This document shows, piece after piece, positions 35,697 through 48,332 of a stretch of 64,000 nucleotides of DNA; position 1 is the stretch's first letter; every line of letters begins with the position of its first letter. The notes under the pieces were generated by a model that was given only the letters and a program-made list of their open reading frames with translations, had not been told where the DNA came from and did no database searches. This DNA comes from Mactromeris polynyma (Eukaryota; Mollusca; Bivalvia; Venerida; Mactridae): contig JASFXZ010000012.1 in the NCBI GenBank assembly GCA_032209605.1, positions 1,798,001 to 1,862,000 on the forward strand, read 5' to 3'. The position numbers and the translations under genes were made by a program.

Positions 35697-37274
35697 ACAT
35701 AGACAAGACAGAAGTTATGGAATCTGGCATATGCTCGTGTGCCCCAACGGTCCAGCTGTACTCCAGATAGACAAGACAGAAGTTATGGAATCTGGCATAT
35801 GCTCGTGTGCCCCAAGGGTCCAGCTGTACTCCAGATAGACAAGACAGAAGTTATGGAATCTGGCATATGCTCGTGTGCCCCAAGGGTCCAGCTGTACTCC
35901 AGATAGACAAGACAGAAGTTATGGAATCTGGCATATGCTCGTGTGCCCCAACGGTCCAGCTGTACTCCAGATAGACAAGACAGAAGTTATGGAATCTGGC
36001 ATATGCTCGTGTGCCCCAAGGGTCCAGCTGTACTCCAGATAGACAAGACAGAAGTTATGGAATCTGGCATATGCTCGTGTGCCCCAAGGGTCCAGCTGTA
36101 CTCCAGATAGACAAGACAGAAGTTATGGAATCTGGCATATGCTCGTGTGCCCCAAGGGTCCAGCTGTACTCCAGATAGACAAGACAGAAGTTATGGAATC
36201 TGGCATATGCTCGTGTGCCCCAAGGGTCCAGCTGTACTCCAGATAGACAAGACAGAAGTTATGGAATCTGGCATATGCTCGTGTGCCCCAAGGGTCCAGC
36301 TGTACTCAACATAGACAAGACAGAAGTTATGGAATCTGGCATATGCTCGTGTGCCCCAAGGTTCCAGCTGTACTCCAGATAGACAAGACAGAAGTTATGG
36401 AATCTGGCATATGCTCGTGTGCCCCAAGGGTCCAGCTGTACTCAACATAGACAAGACAGAAGTTATGGAATCTGGCATATGCTCATGTGCCCCAAGGTTC
36501 CAGCTGTACTCAACATAGACAAGACAGAAGTTATGGAATCTGGCATATGCTCGTGTGCCCCAAGGTTCCAGCTGTACTCAACATAGACAAGACAGAAGTT
36601 ATGGAATCTGGCATATGCTCGTGTGCCCCAAGGTTCCAGCTGTACTCCAGATAGACAAGACAGAAGTTATGGAATCTGGCATATGCTCGTGTGCCCCAAG
36701 GGTCCAGCTGTACTCAACATAGACAAGACAGAAGTTATGGAATCTGGCATATGCTCGTGTGCCCCAAGGTTCCAGCTGTACTCCAGATAGACAAGACAGA
36801 AGTTATGGAATCTGGCATATGCTCGTGTGCCCCAAGGGTCCAGCTGTACTCAACATAGACAAGACAGAAGTTATGGAATCTGGCATATGCTCATGTGCCC
36901 CAAGGGTCCAGCTGTACTCAACATAGACAAGACAGAAGTTATGGAATCTGGCATATGCTCGTGTGCCCCAAGGTTCCAGCTGTACTCAACATAGACAAGA
37001 CAGAAGTTATGGAATCTGGCATATGCTCATGTGCCCCAAGGGTCCAGCTGTACTCAACATAGACAAGACAGAAGTTATGGAATCTGGCATATGCTCGTGT
37101 GCCCCAAGGTTCCAGCTGTACTCAACATAGACAAGACAGAAGTTATGGAATCTGGCATATGCTCGTGTGCCCCAAGGGTCCAGCTGTACTCAACATAGAC
37201 AAGACAGAAGTTATGGAATCTGGCATATGCTCGTGTGCCCCAAGGGTCCAGCTGTACTCCAGATAGACAAGACA
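35697..37274. repeat. Minisatellite, 68-bp unit, left block (about 23 copies)
   Basis: The unit is AGACAAGACAGAAGTTATGG, then aatctggcatatgctcgtgt, gccccaa(g/c)g(g/t)tccagctgta and ct(ccagat or caacat). The two tail variants are non-random: ccagat units dominate the left and caacat units the right. The block stops in the middle of a unit (after gaca) where a 1476-bp insertion begins. Confidence 0.96.
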
Positions 37275-38750
37275 ACCCCGGTGAAATGCAGTTCATGAAA
37301 TCATGAACTTTTCAAAACCTTCATGAACAGTTCATGAACTGGTCTTCAACAGTTCTTCATTTGTGTTCATGAACTTTTGGACATGAACCGTCCTTGAATT
37401 ATGTTCATGAACAGTTCATGAACAATTAAAGAATACTGCAGTTCATGAACAATTAAAGAATACTGCAAAGTCCTTGAAATGACCATGAACATTTGCCAGT
37501 GCAATCATATCCATTTCATGAACTATAATGTATTTAATGGTTCAATAAAAGTTCTTAAACAGTTTCATAATGACATTTTCAAAATTATTCAGTTTACCAA
37601 ATCTGTGTCTATTTTAATGTAAAATGAAAGTTACAAGTCATAAATAGTAATGTACATGGATGGTTTGCTTTAAAGAGCCGTTGTGGTATGACCATCTTGA
37701 CTAGGCTGTAAGAGCTCTGACAAAAAATCTCCATAACAAAGTTGTACATGTATATATCCCTCAGTACTTAGCAATGTATGGTGTACTTGATAGCTATACA
37801 TAGAGTTAAACCATGTTCCTTGCACAGCCACTGATAGATTTTGTGGATTTCTGTTGAGTTAACTTGTCATGGACAGTTCAAGAATGCTGCCTAAATTTTA
37901 CATTATTTACGCATGATGAAATTGGAATTTGCAATTTTGTTATTTCTTTCAAAAGTATTATTTATTTATGGCAAATGAAGTTCATTGCAAAACATAAAAA
38001 ATTGACACTGTTGCAATATTATGTTAAACCAACATTTTGTTAATATTTTGAATTATTTTAGTAAATTACCTCCCTTTATCAATAATTACATATTTTGTTT
38101 ATTTTTTCCAATAAAAACACCATTAAAAAAATATATAGTGAAGGTCTGCCTAGAATATAGTAACTTGCAACTGCTGTGAAATTAAATTTAACAAACATGA
38201 TACAATTTAGAAATCTATTTTAATTGTGTTTAGTTACCATATATATAGAAGGGAAAGGACAGAATACTTTAACCATTGTATTGAATACAAACATACAATA
38301 CTTAAACCAATGATGTATGGCTTACCCTGAATAGTTCATGAACTGTTCAAGTAATAAGCACCTTGAACTATTCATGTCCAGAACATGAAGTTAAAATGAG
38401 ACTATGAAGTTGTATAGGAAAAAGTTCATGAACTGTTCATGAATTCTGTGCTCATGAACTGGTAATGAACTGAACATAAAATACTGGGTTGTTGAATAGT
38501 TCATGAACAGTTCAAGAATGTTTGGCAATGAAATGTGTTTTAAAGATTCTTGATTGTACTTCATGGACTGTTCATTGACTGTTCATGAATCATATCCAAT
38601 TCATGAACTAATAATATCATGAACATTTCAAGAATTAGTCTCATTTTAACTTCAAGGAATTTCATGAATTGTTCATGAATTGTGAACATGAACTATGCAT
38701 GAATATTTCATGAATAATTCATGAACTGTAACAGTTCATTTCACAGGGGA
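37275..38750. mobile_element. 1476-bp insertion with terminal inverted repeats and GTTCATGAAC clusters
   Basis: The insertion starts ACCCCGGTGAAATGCAGTTC and its right end, read on the minus strand, starts TCCCCTGTGAAATGAACTG, giving short imperfect terminal inverted repeats. The 10-bp palindrome GTTCATGAAC and close variants occur about eight times in the first 270 bp and about ten times in the last 420 bp, but not in the 800-bp centre. Array phase resumes exactly (gaca, insertion, gaag) without visible duplication or loss. No transposase frame is present. This is best explained as a non-autonomous DNA transposon with subterminal binding-site-like repeats; superfamily unknown. Confidence 0.68.
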
Positions 38751-39626
38751 GAAGTTATGGAATCTGGCATATGCTCATGTGCCCCAAGGTTCCAGCTGTA
38801 CTCAACATAGACAAGACAGAAGTTATGGAATCTGGCATATGCTCATGTGCCCCAAGGTTCCAGCTGTACTCAACATAGACAAGACAGAAGTTATGGAATC
38901 TGGCATATGCTCGTGTGCCCCAACGGTCCAGCTGTACTCAACATAGACAAGACAGAAGTTATGGAATCTGGCATATGCTCGTGTGCCCCAACGGTCCAGC
39001 TGTACTCAACATAGACAAGACAGAAGTTATGGAATCTGGCATATGCTCGTGTGCCCCAACGGTCCAGCTGTACTCAACATAGACAAGACAGAAGTTATGG
39101 AATCTGGCATATGCTCGTGTGCCCCAACGGTCCAGCTGTACTCCAGATAGACAAGACAGAAGTTATGGAATCTGGCATATGCTCGTGTGCCCCAACGGTC
39201 CAGCTGTACTCAACATAGACAAGACAGAAGTTATGGAATCTGGCATATGCTCGTGTGCCCCAAGGTTCCAGCTGTACTCAACATAGACAAGACAGAAGTT
39301 ATGGAATCTGGCATATGCTCGTGTGCCCCAAGGGTCCAGCTGTACTCAACATAGACAAGACAGAAGTTATGGAATCTGGCATATGCTCGTGTGCCCCAAG
39401 GGTCCAGCTGTACTCAACATAGACAAGACAGAAGTTATGGAATCTGGCATATGCTCATGTGCCCCAAGGGTCCAGCTGTACTCCAGATAGACAAGACAGA
39501 AGTTATGGAATCTGGCATATGCTCATGTGCCCCAAGGTTCCAGCTGTACTCAACATAGACAAGACAGAAGTTATGGAATCTGGCATATGCTCGTGTGCCC
39601 CAACGGTCCAGCTGTACTAAAGATAG
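38751..39626. repeat. Minisatellite, 68-bp unit, right block (about 13 copies)
   Basis: Continuation of the left block after the insertion, starting at gaagttatgg in the phase where the left block stopped. Units are mostly of the caacat type, and acggtcc variants are more frequent than in the adjoining part of the left block. Confidence 0.96.
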
Positions 39627-42049
39627 AACATGATTCAATGGCCACTTGATCCATGGTTCTCATTATAAAGTTGTCATTGTAAGAAATTACAGCTAAATGA
39701 AGTGATCTTTTCCTGTTTTTTTAATCACCAACAAACAATGAGACATGTAAAGATTATCCGAAAATATGTAAACACAAACTATGGTAAAACCTCCACTTTA
39801 GGGCAACAAGGACGACAACTATCACACAAACCCTATGATATAATTATGTCATATATTTAAAGACCACCTGTTAATTAACAATAACCACACAGAAAATTCA
39901 GGCTGTATATCTTGATCAATGCAGAGAAGTGTATGACTATTCTAGATAACTGATTCTATCATTAGCATTAACAGTACAACCCCTATTTACCATCTGCCAG
40001 TGACTCTTTGTGGCAAAAACATAATTACTTTCCATATTGCAATTTTATACATATTAGACTGATGAGGGTCAAAAACCTAATAATTCTGCTAGTCAAATAA
40101 TTGAATATTATACCAAGGTTCGAGGTGTAACAAAATTCAACAAAAGACACTTAAACAATTACCTGTTAATACTCTTGTCTATAATATACATTGTCAAGAA
40201 AATAATCTAAAAAATCAATTATACCTGAAAAAGTTGTACGTAGATAGTACTGATATTTAAATAATCATTGTATATTGTCAAATACAAACTTCCTCTGCCC
40301 AGGGCATCTGAGATTTTCTTAAGATAATATAATTTTGACACCTACCCACGAAATTCTAATCATTTCCATCAAAACATTTGTGTTATCATTACACGAGACA
40401 AGAGGTCAGCTGATCTTAATCTCACTTAATTTCTGCGGTTAATTGACAAAAATCATTGGATCAGAAATGACAGCTAAATTAGATTTTCATTGAATAATGT
40501 TTCTTTTCAATTTTCAAGTTTTGAAAAGATTTCGACACTTTCAATTTCTTAATTGCAAACTGATGGCATTCAAAAGTCAGAACAGACAACAAGATTATTT
40601 TTTTATTGAACAATAATCTCAAGGAATTATTTATAAAGCTATGATAATGGTTTTTAATAATCAGATTTTTTTCAGTAATCAAGTAAATTTGAATATAGAT
40701 AAAAGTTTGATATTTGCGAGATAAATATTTCCATTCACACACACTTCATCATTTGCTATGGTAACTTCATAGATCACCAACTGAGATCAGGACATATATG
40801 GTTGGTTTAACTTCTATACAAAACCAACATATTTCTCACACCGAAAGTTGGTCAATGATACCACTCATGCTGAATATATACCATTTATCGTGTTATGATT
40901 CAAGTATTTTTAGAAAAAGAGAAGCATTTTTTTTTGTGAAGAGCTGTTGAGAATATTATATCACCAAGCTATGATAAGTTAAGTACTGATGATAAACAAC
41001 TACATGAATACTTTCATTTATGGGCAATTTAATGGTCACAACATTTAGAAATGAGAGAAATAAAATAGAAATGAGAATATTTGGACAATAATGGATATTA
41101 TACATATCTCCAGTCTCGGTGCATGAAGTTTTCCAAGCTTAACATTGTAAACCTAAAGATAGTTCACCTCTGCAACAAATATTATAAGATTTCGAAGCTC
41201 AAGAGTACAGACATCAGGAGAATGTCTAATTAGTGAACTCGTAAGTTAAATTTCAGCACAATTACAGTTATCGCAGGTTACAATTATTTCCAAGCGAAAA
41301 TTAAAACTTGACTCATCATTTTTATGTAACTGTACGCATTCAAATGGTGTTCAACAGCAACCATTTTGAATACAAAAAGTAGAAGTTTACAAGTATTTAT
41401 TTTTAATTCTTTTCTCCCCATGAAGTAATTCATTCTGCACTATAATACCACAATCTATTCAAACATCATTCATAGTAACATACTATGGACTTGAAAACCA
41501 CTTCAATTAGTTACAAACCTAACTTATATTTTGTCGAAAGAGTGAGTAAATAAAGTTAATTGATTTCTAACAAATAACCAATAATTAATCAATATAAAAT
41601 TCAAATCTTTGTTTGGTAGTAAAAATTACTAAATAGTTCCACCAATTCACAACTTGACATCACTATAAGCAAGGTCATTTTATCCATTTTTCATGTAATT
41701 TATGACAACCATATAAGATAGGCTGCTACAGCAATTTACAACTTCTGCTATTCAAATATTTAATGATCAGTACAAATATTCAGTGAAATATTTTTCATTG
41801 AAGGAATGACTCCAACTCCATTGTAGTATCCATAAATAAAATACAATAAACAAATGTTTCATTTAGACACAATTTCTGGTACTAATTTATGAAATTAAAT
41901 TTTTACTTTACAAATATAATCCTGTTTCCAAAAATCTTTCTGACTTAATAAAAGAATTAAAACATTTTGCAGTACTGAATAATTTAAGCCTGTCTAAATT
42001 AGAATGATTGTGGCATCCTGACACACTAGATTTCCTGTCAGAATAGGAA
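39627..42049. other. Non-coding stretch
   Basis: About 2.4 kb of AT-rich sequence. No exon, RNA gene, transposon or array is recognised. Confidence 0.45.
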
Positions 42050-42645
42050 TATAGGCAGGCAAGCAGACAGACAGAAAGACATACAGACAGACAGACATAC
42101 ATATAGACAGAAAGACATATAGACAGACAAACATATAGGAAGACAGACAGACATATAAGTAGACAGACATATAGGCAGACAGACAGACATATAGGTAGAC
42201 AGACAGACATATAGGTAGACACAAAGACATATTGGTAGACATACATATGCATAGGGAGACAGACAGACATATAGGTAGACCGACAGACAGACAGACATAT
42301 AGGTAGACAGACATATATGTAGACAGACAGACAGACATATAGACAGACAAACAGACATATTGATAGACAGACAGACATACATGTAGGCAGACAGACATAC
42401 ATATAAGTAGACAAACAGACATATAGGTAGATAAACAGCCATACAGACAGACATACATGTAGGCAGACAGTCAGACATATAGGTAGACAGACATTTAGGC
42501 AGACATACTTATAGATAGGTAGACAGACAGACATACAGACAGACATACATATAGGTAGACAAACAGACATTAGATAGACAGACAGACATATATTCAGACA
42601 GACATATAGGTAGACAGACAGACATATAGGTAGACAGAAAGATAT

Positions 42646-42676
<31 letters not shown>

Positions 42677-42860
42677 TACAGACAGACATATAGACAGACA
42701 GACATACATATAGACAGACAGACAGACATACATATAGACAGACAGACATATAGGTAGACATACATACATATAGTCAGACAGACATATAGGTAGACAGACA
42801 GACATATAGGTAGACATACATACATATAGACAGACATATAGACAGACAGACATATAGGTA
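42050..42860. repeat. Compound GACA/TATAGG microsatellite-minisatellite
   Basis: A roughly 810-bp run built from agac tetramers with interspersed catataggt and catacatatag words, giving an irregular 12- to 20-bp period. On the minus strand it is open in all frames (CLSVCLYVCLSTY-type). It is less regular than the other arrays, typical of slippage-driven tetranucleotide tracts. Confidence 0.93.
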
Positions 42861-44159
42861 GCGACCCATACTTACTTACCAGTTTTTGCCAAAAGTTCCA
42901 AAATTCTACATATCTGAATTTCACAATATTTTATACTTTAGTTAATCTCCACAAAACCTCAACACTAACATGAATTCCCATTTCTATGATCCTTCACGAC
43001 AAGTTTTTAGTAATTAATTCTGATACAGTATACACAAGCAACTTGGTTTTGAAAGAAAATTCTTATTCATAGAAAAGATAGAAATTGACCACATATTAAT
43101 TTTAAGACACCAGCGTGGGAATAAAATCCACAAGCATATACAATCATGAAACACAGTCAAACCTTTGCAAAGTTTTAAATTTATTCAATATAAAAAACGT
43201 GAGCAAGAACAAACCCTGTGTGATTATTCCATAAAATTCCACCAGAAGATAACTGAAACTTCACAACTGTTTCTCTATAAAAAGTATCCAGGCAACTGAC
43301 AAAATATACATCAAATATATCCTGGAAAAATACTCGACAAAGAACAACAAACCAACTGTTTGTATTGGATGAAAACTCAAAGAATATTATCAACCGATTG
43401 AATCAAAGGTCACCTGAAAATAATCTTGTCAATTCACTCCGCTTTCATATACTACTAGAAAAATATTTTTTATCATATTTTACAATCAAACATTTATCAA
43501 TGCATCATCAGTTTTTGATTTGAAGTCACAAATTTTCACAAAATTCAAACCTCCAGGTGCTTGTGAAAATCACTGAAATATCAAGTTTAAATTGTTTTTA
43601 TCAGTATTTATAATCAGTGGAAACATTCAATACCTTATCCAATGTAACAGTCATTAATTTTAAGCGCATGAATACCTAGTTTACTGTGTCAGTTGTTGGT
43701 TGCAGTTTATTACTCAAAATAGATAATAAACAAATCGAATTGTAAACAATTCATCGTGCAATGAGTCATATGGAAACTACCCATGTTAGCCCCCACAAAT
43801 AATTCCCCATAACATAGGTACCTATCCAGATTTACAAAATTAAGTCAATAAAGAAATGTAGAACATCTCTGCGGTATATGTTTAAAACTACAAAAATACA
43901 AAAGAATATAATCGAAGACTCGTATAACAAGCAACTAGGTGTCATCCAGTATGCTAGTGTATATAGTATCAATTTGCCATATTCACAAAAGGCTGAGACA
44001 TTTCAACCACAAATATTTTTTTCTAAAATTCCTTAAACTGACTAACTAAACATACCTACATATTATGTAACAAGTCATTTCAAATTTCATGTTAAATAAT
44101 TAAAAACTCAATCCTATACAATCTTATAAGTGTGAGTGACATGCCATTTAAAGCCATTT
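42861..44159. other. Non-coding stretch
   Basis: A minus-strand GTAAGTAAG at about 42879 follows a short open run ending FWNFWQKL, but no acceptor or start is evident. The rest is AT-rich with nothing recognised. Confidence 0.4.
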
Positions 44160-44187
44160 CATAACCTGCAGTATACTGCAGGTTATG
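44160..44187. repeat. Perfect 28-bp palindrome
   Basis: The half-site CATAACCTGCAGTA is followed directly by its exact reverse complement, with no spacer. It may be a joined transposon end, a dyad binding site or a cruciform-forming site. Confidence 0.85.
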
Positions 44188-44510
44188 TTTGCTCACAGAG
44201 CAAAATGTTAACACAGTATTTTTCAAGCTTCAATGTTTTATGCTGATATGACGATCAAGCCATTGACAGGTCACCTCTATCCAGCAGTCAGTTCTTATAA
44301 TCAAATCCCCAAATATTTAGATGACAAAATATAAATGACAACAATACAAGTTCAACCATCAAGTTTCATGTCATCATAAACATATCAATATAATTAGAGC
44401 AAAACTGACTTTTGAAAGTTCAGCTATTTTTCTTATCAAAATCATCATCAGTGAATAAGACATTTAAGTATTATACGTTAATCTTCACCTACCCTGGCCC
44501 CTTTAAACAG
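44188..44510. other. Non-coding spacer
   Basis: No feature seen except the pyrimidine-rich acceptor-like tract at 44490-44510. Confidence 0.4.
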
Positions 44511-44570
44511 ATGTATGAGCAAATTTCAAAACTTCGGCAAATCAGTCAGGAATCAGGAAAATATAACTGA
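44511..44570 (+). CDS. Possible small plus-strand terminal exon
   Basis: An acceptor-like tract (ctggcccctttaaacag) ends at 44510. The next 20 codons read MYEQISKLRQISQESGKYN and stop at TGA 44568-44570. The sequence has amphipathic, protein-like character, but 19 codons are too few to be sure. The complementary strand also has a donor-like site here (ccagggtaggtgaag), so the signals conflict. No function assigned. Confidence 0.2.
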   Translation: MYEQISKLRQISQESGKYN

Positions 44571-45829
44571 GAGAAATGTATCAAACAGGGAAAACAGGTC
44601 AAAGTGCACAGAGCAGCTAATGTTGACAATTATTATAGTTGTGGACTTTATTCAGAGGTGGCCTTTCTATGAGGTTGACTGCCTTATATTACACTTCTGT
44701 TAATGTCAACTGTACAACAGTTGATTATACACACATCACAGTTAGATATAATTGCATAAGCATGAATGATCAGCAAATACACAGAAGTATAATGTTCTAT
44801 TTATGGAACTATGATTAATGTCTGGGTTAGTTCTACCTAATTGTTAGATAACACCCATATCATTGTAAACATAGCATATAAGTCACAATCATTCCCCACC
44901 TACAGTCTATAACACATGTTCAAATATCATTTTAATCAAAATATTTTAAGAATTCTATGAAGAAACATTAGATAAATATAAATTCTTATACTGGTATGTA
45001 AACATCCGGAGAATATTTAAGCTAAAAAAGTTTAAATAACCTTCTATCTACCTCTTTCATTATGCTCACATAGCACCTTTTTGCCTCAGTCCATCATTTT
45101 TATTCCTTCTAAATTTTGCACGATTTTCTAACAAACATTTTGTGAAAGACAGCACAAAATAGATTTCTGGTAAATCAGCTTACTGGTACTAAACAAATTG
45201 CAGGAAAATAGAGAAGAAATGAGAGGTAGTGACATGGAACAAGTTGCAAACAACAAAACCTGAATCATCGACTTTCTCTCAGATTTGCATCACCATCCAA
45301 AGTTTCATCACATGACAATATTACAATGAAACAATTACATCATCTATTCACACAAGCACAAAGACATAAGTCAAGAGCTTTTTTGCTACAAGTGACAACT
45401 TCAAATTTTCGGATGAAACATTAATTAGATATGCATGAAAACAGTCTTACATCAAAACAAAGTCGTTAGCGTTAGTGTAAATGAATGAAAGATTTAATAT
45501 TAGCAATCATCCTTCATCATTTTATTGTGTTATGTTTAAATTCCACATCCTTTCACTAACATGTACAGAGATGACCTAAATATAGTGTTGCTGGGTTTCA
45601 GGCACTGTACAAACCTGTCCCTACATGAATAACTGACAATTCACCACAGGAACCAACCAGTGAGAGACCACATCTGGGTTTTTATATTTTACAAGATGCA
45701 GTATATGGAGCAATTTTAGCCTGACAGATAAACAGAATTTTGTGGTTGTTCCAGGAGGTTCCAGATTTTGTTCCCAAGACGGGAGGTCAAAAGACGATTT
45801 CAAGCTGCATAATTCCAAACACAGTTGAC
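44571..45829. other. Non-coding stretch
   Basis: AT-rich with no feature seen. It ends at the TA (45830-45831) that marks the mariner insertion. Confidence 0.45.
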
Positions 45830-45831
45830 TA

Positions 45832-47120
45832 CGAGGGCTGTCCCAATAAATCGTAGACTTTACTTATTTCTAAAAAAGTAATAAACTAAGTTTTTACAAA
45901 TTTCTCTGACGTTTAATTCATCTTCCTGTGCAAAAACACACAAAATTACAAAACAAAAAAATTCTACAGAACATTTAACAATATCATGTACACAGGAGCG
46001 GCGCAAGCCGACGTCATCATTGCGGCGGTAAACGACTGAATAATGTCATTTACTACTCCTTTTTCAAAGTATTCACCCTGATGTGCAATACACTTATGGT
46101 GGCGTCTTACCCATTTCTCGTAAACGTTCATGAACCAGTCACGGTCTAATGTGCGGTTGAATTGTTGTATCGCATGGATGATCTCAGTTCTATCACTAAA
46201 TCTTGTTCCTTAGTAAATACGTCTTCAACTTTGGAAAGTATGCGTAATCGAGTGGCGCCAGATCCGGGGAATATGGTGGATGAATAGCTCACTAGAACCC
46301 TAACACATCGATGTCTGGAATGAGACAAAATACAAGTCCTAAGTTTGATGGATATGTTTAATAAAAGTTTTAAACATTTAATCAACATCAACCATAATCG
46401 CTCAATATGATTATAATAAATTTATTTAATGTTATATTTTAATTATTTAAGTAATTTATTATTAACCAACCTGAGAGTAGTAGCTTGAGTTGACCGTTGA
46501 CAGGGCCTGACAATATGCACCAATATGACCCCTTTCAATGCTATAAAAGACGATGCACATTCCTTTTTCCATCGATCACTACCTTCGCCTTCTTAGGTGG
46601 TGGACTTTCGAGGTGCTTCCAAACCATTGAGGCTCGTTTATTCTCTGGTTCAAAGTAGTGGACCCAAGTCTCGTCTGTTGTTATGATTCGCCAGAGGTTG
46701 GAGCGATCTCTTCCAACTTTTCTTATGAACGTCCTTGATGCACTGACTCTAACATGCTTCTCTTCCTCTGTAAGTAGTCTAGGGACCCAACGAGCACTAA
46801 CATGTGACATACTCAAGTCCGATGTAAGGATGCATTGCACTGTAGACTTATACCGGCCATCTCAGCAACTTCTTGAATGGTACGTCACCTGTCACAGTCG
46901 ATGACGTCCTGCACGGATTTCACTGTTTTGCTATCATTGTACTTCGGCCAGCCATGAGGTGTATTCTCTGTGTTACCGTCGCTAAATCTACCATCCCATT
47001 TATACACAAGTGCTCTGGAAACATTATTGTATCGTTCTGTGGATTTCATGTAATGTAATGTAATATTATCGTGCCTATTGTTGTTAAGAATAACGTCAAT
47101 TGTTTGAAATTCAACGTGAT
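45832..47120 (-). mobile_element. Degraded mariner-family transposon, minus strand
   Basis: The left end reads CGAGGGCTGTCCCAATAA after a TA (45830-45831), a typical mariner terminus. No matching right terminus was found. Transposase fragments lie in order on the minus strand: N-terminal SRALVYKWDGRFSDG (about 47005-46960) and RTIQEVAEMAGIS (about 46885); VSARWVPRLLT and ITTDETWVHYFEPE (46840-46541, first catalytic Asp in TTDETW); TVNSSYYSQ (about 46480); SPDLAPLDYAYFPKLK (about 46260, third catalytic Asp); and VYEKWVRRHHKCIA (about 46130-46085). Several frameshifts and stops separate them. The segment for the second catalytic Asp (HQDNAR region) is missing, replaced by AT-rich DNA at about 46310-46460. 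Non-functional. Confidence 0.9.
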
Positions 47121-48332
47121 GACGTCAAAATAACGTCGCCTTCATATAATATGACGTTTCCCCGGGGGGGGGGGGGAAATTGACGCAAACATCTGCTCAG
47201 AACACTTAAATCAACACACATGGATTTTCATACCTCTGGTTTTTAGACTGCACCGGTAAGGTATACTTGTATATTGAATTCCAACAAATGCAGTAACGGT
47301 CTACAGAATACCAGTATATCCTAATAAATGCACTTACGCACTACAGAGTACTGGTGTATTCTAATTAATGCACTAATGCTGTACAGAATACCAGCACTTA
47401 ATGATATCACAATAATACAACTACAACATGTTAATGATACACAGGTTAATAATTTCTCTTACTGTGCCTCAATACATGATATTACTTGATCTATAATTAT
47501 GATGAAGAGTACAAGAAAGGTAAAATTCACAACCAGGATCTCCCAACACATCTCGAGAATACAAACTAAAAATGCCACAGTACAAACCAACAGTATGAAT
47601 TGTGATAAAAAATTCTAGCATATCAGACCAGTATGGAACAAAAATGTGATTTGTCTGTGTAGATTTCCAGTTAGTTACTCTAAATGTCTCCTGTCATGGT
47701 CAGTGACCTATTGCAGACCATTGACTTATAAGCAGGCATTGGGGCTGTCAAAAATCATGTTGTGTATTTATGTTAAATGTCAAAGTAATTCAGTCTTATG
47801 CTAATTCTATGACTAAGTGACCAAAAATGGTTCTTTCATCCATTGAGCCAAGATCCAGACTTACACAGCACTGAACAACAACCTAACATTGAATTTATTT
47901 ACTTCCCTTTATGTGTCATGCACTAGGTACACTAAAGTTCAACACTTGATGTGGTGCATGCTAAATGAAGTAATATGGTACATTTTCTAAATGACATACA
48001 TCATGTTTTAACACCTTGTGTCACAAATTAAGCATGCATGGCATGTGTGTTAAATTGAATGTCTGTAAAGTTTATTACAAAGAAAGTCAAACATTTTAGG
48101 TAACCCAGTAAATTAAATTTCAATAAATCACTTTCAACTTCTTAAAAATATCTTTTTATAAAAAGTGTCAAATATCATACAAAAATTAACAGAGGCGGGA
48201 AAAGTCTGTTTTTCAACATAAGGCCACACCAAATTGATCTCACGTTTGTCAGATTTCCTGCACCAAATTATCAGGAAAACAAACAACCTACCAATATTGA
48301 CTGAGGGGTAAGGGAACACCAAGCACCATTGT
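47121..48332. other. Non-coding stretch with a G run and a short degenerate repeat
   Basis: Contains the poly-G at 47164-47176. At 47282-47395 there are three diverged copies of a roughly 55-bp unit built around 'aatgca(g/c)t' and 'ctacagaataccag'. No gene is recognised. Confidence 0.5.
47164..47176. repeat. Poly-G homopolymer, about 13 bases
   Basis: A run of G following ccc, next to the decayed right side of the mariner relic. Length is uncertain as for any long homopolymer. Confidence 0.9.

Noticed and set aside
37275..38750. Helitron as an explanation for the insertion without target duplication
   Set aside because: Ends are not TC...CTRR, the insertion is not between A and T, and terminal inverted repeats are present, which Helitrons lack.
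41908..42924. Cysteine-rich protein (CLSVCLYVCLSTY)
   Set aside because: Translation of a GACA/TATAGG tetranucleotide tract; cysteine spacing follows the repeat, not a fold.
42870..42930. Minus-strand exon ending FWNFWQKL at a GTAAGTAAG donor
   Set aside because: No ATG, acceptor or coding extension upstream; the donor-like word alone is insufficient.
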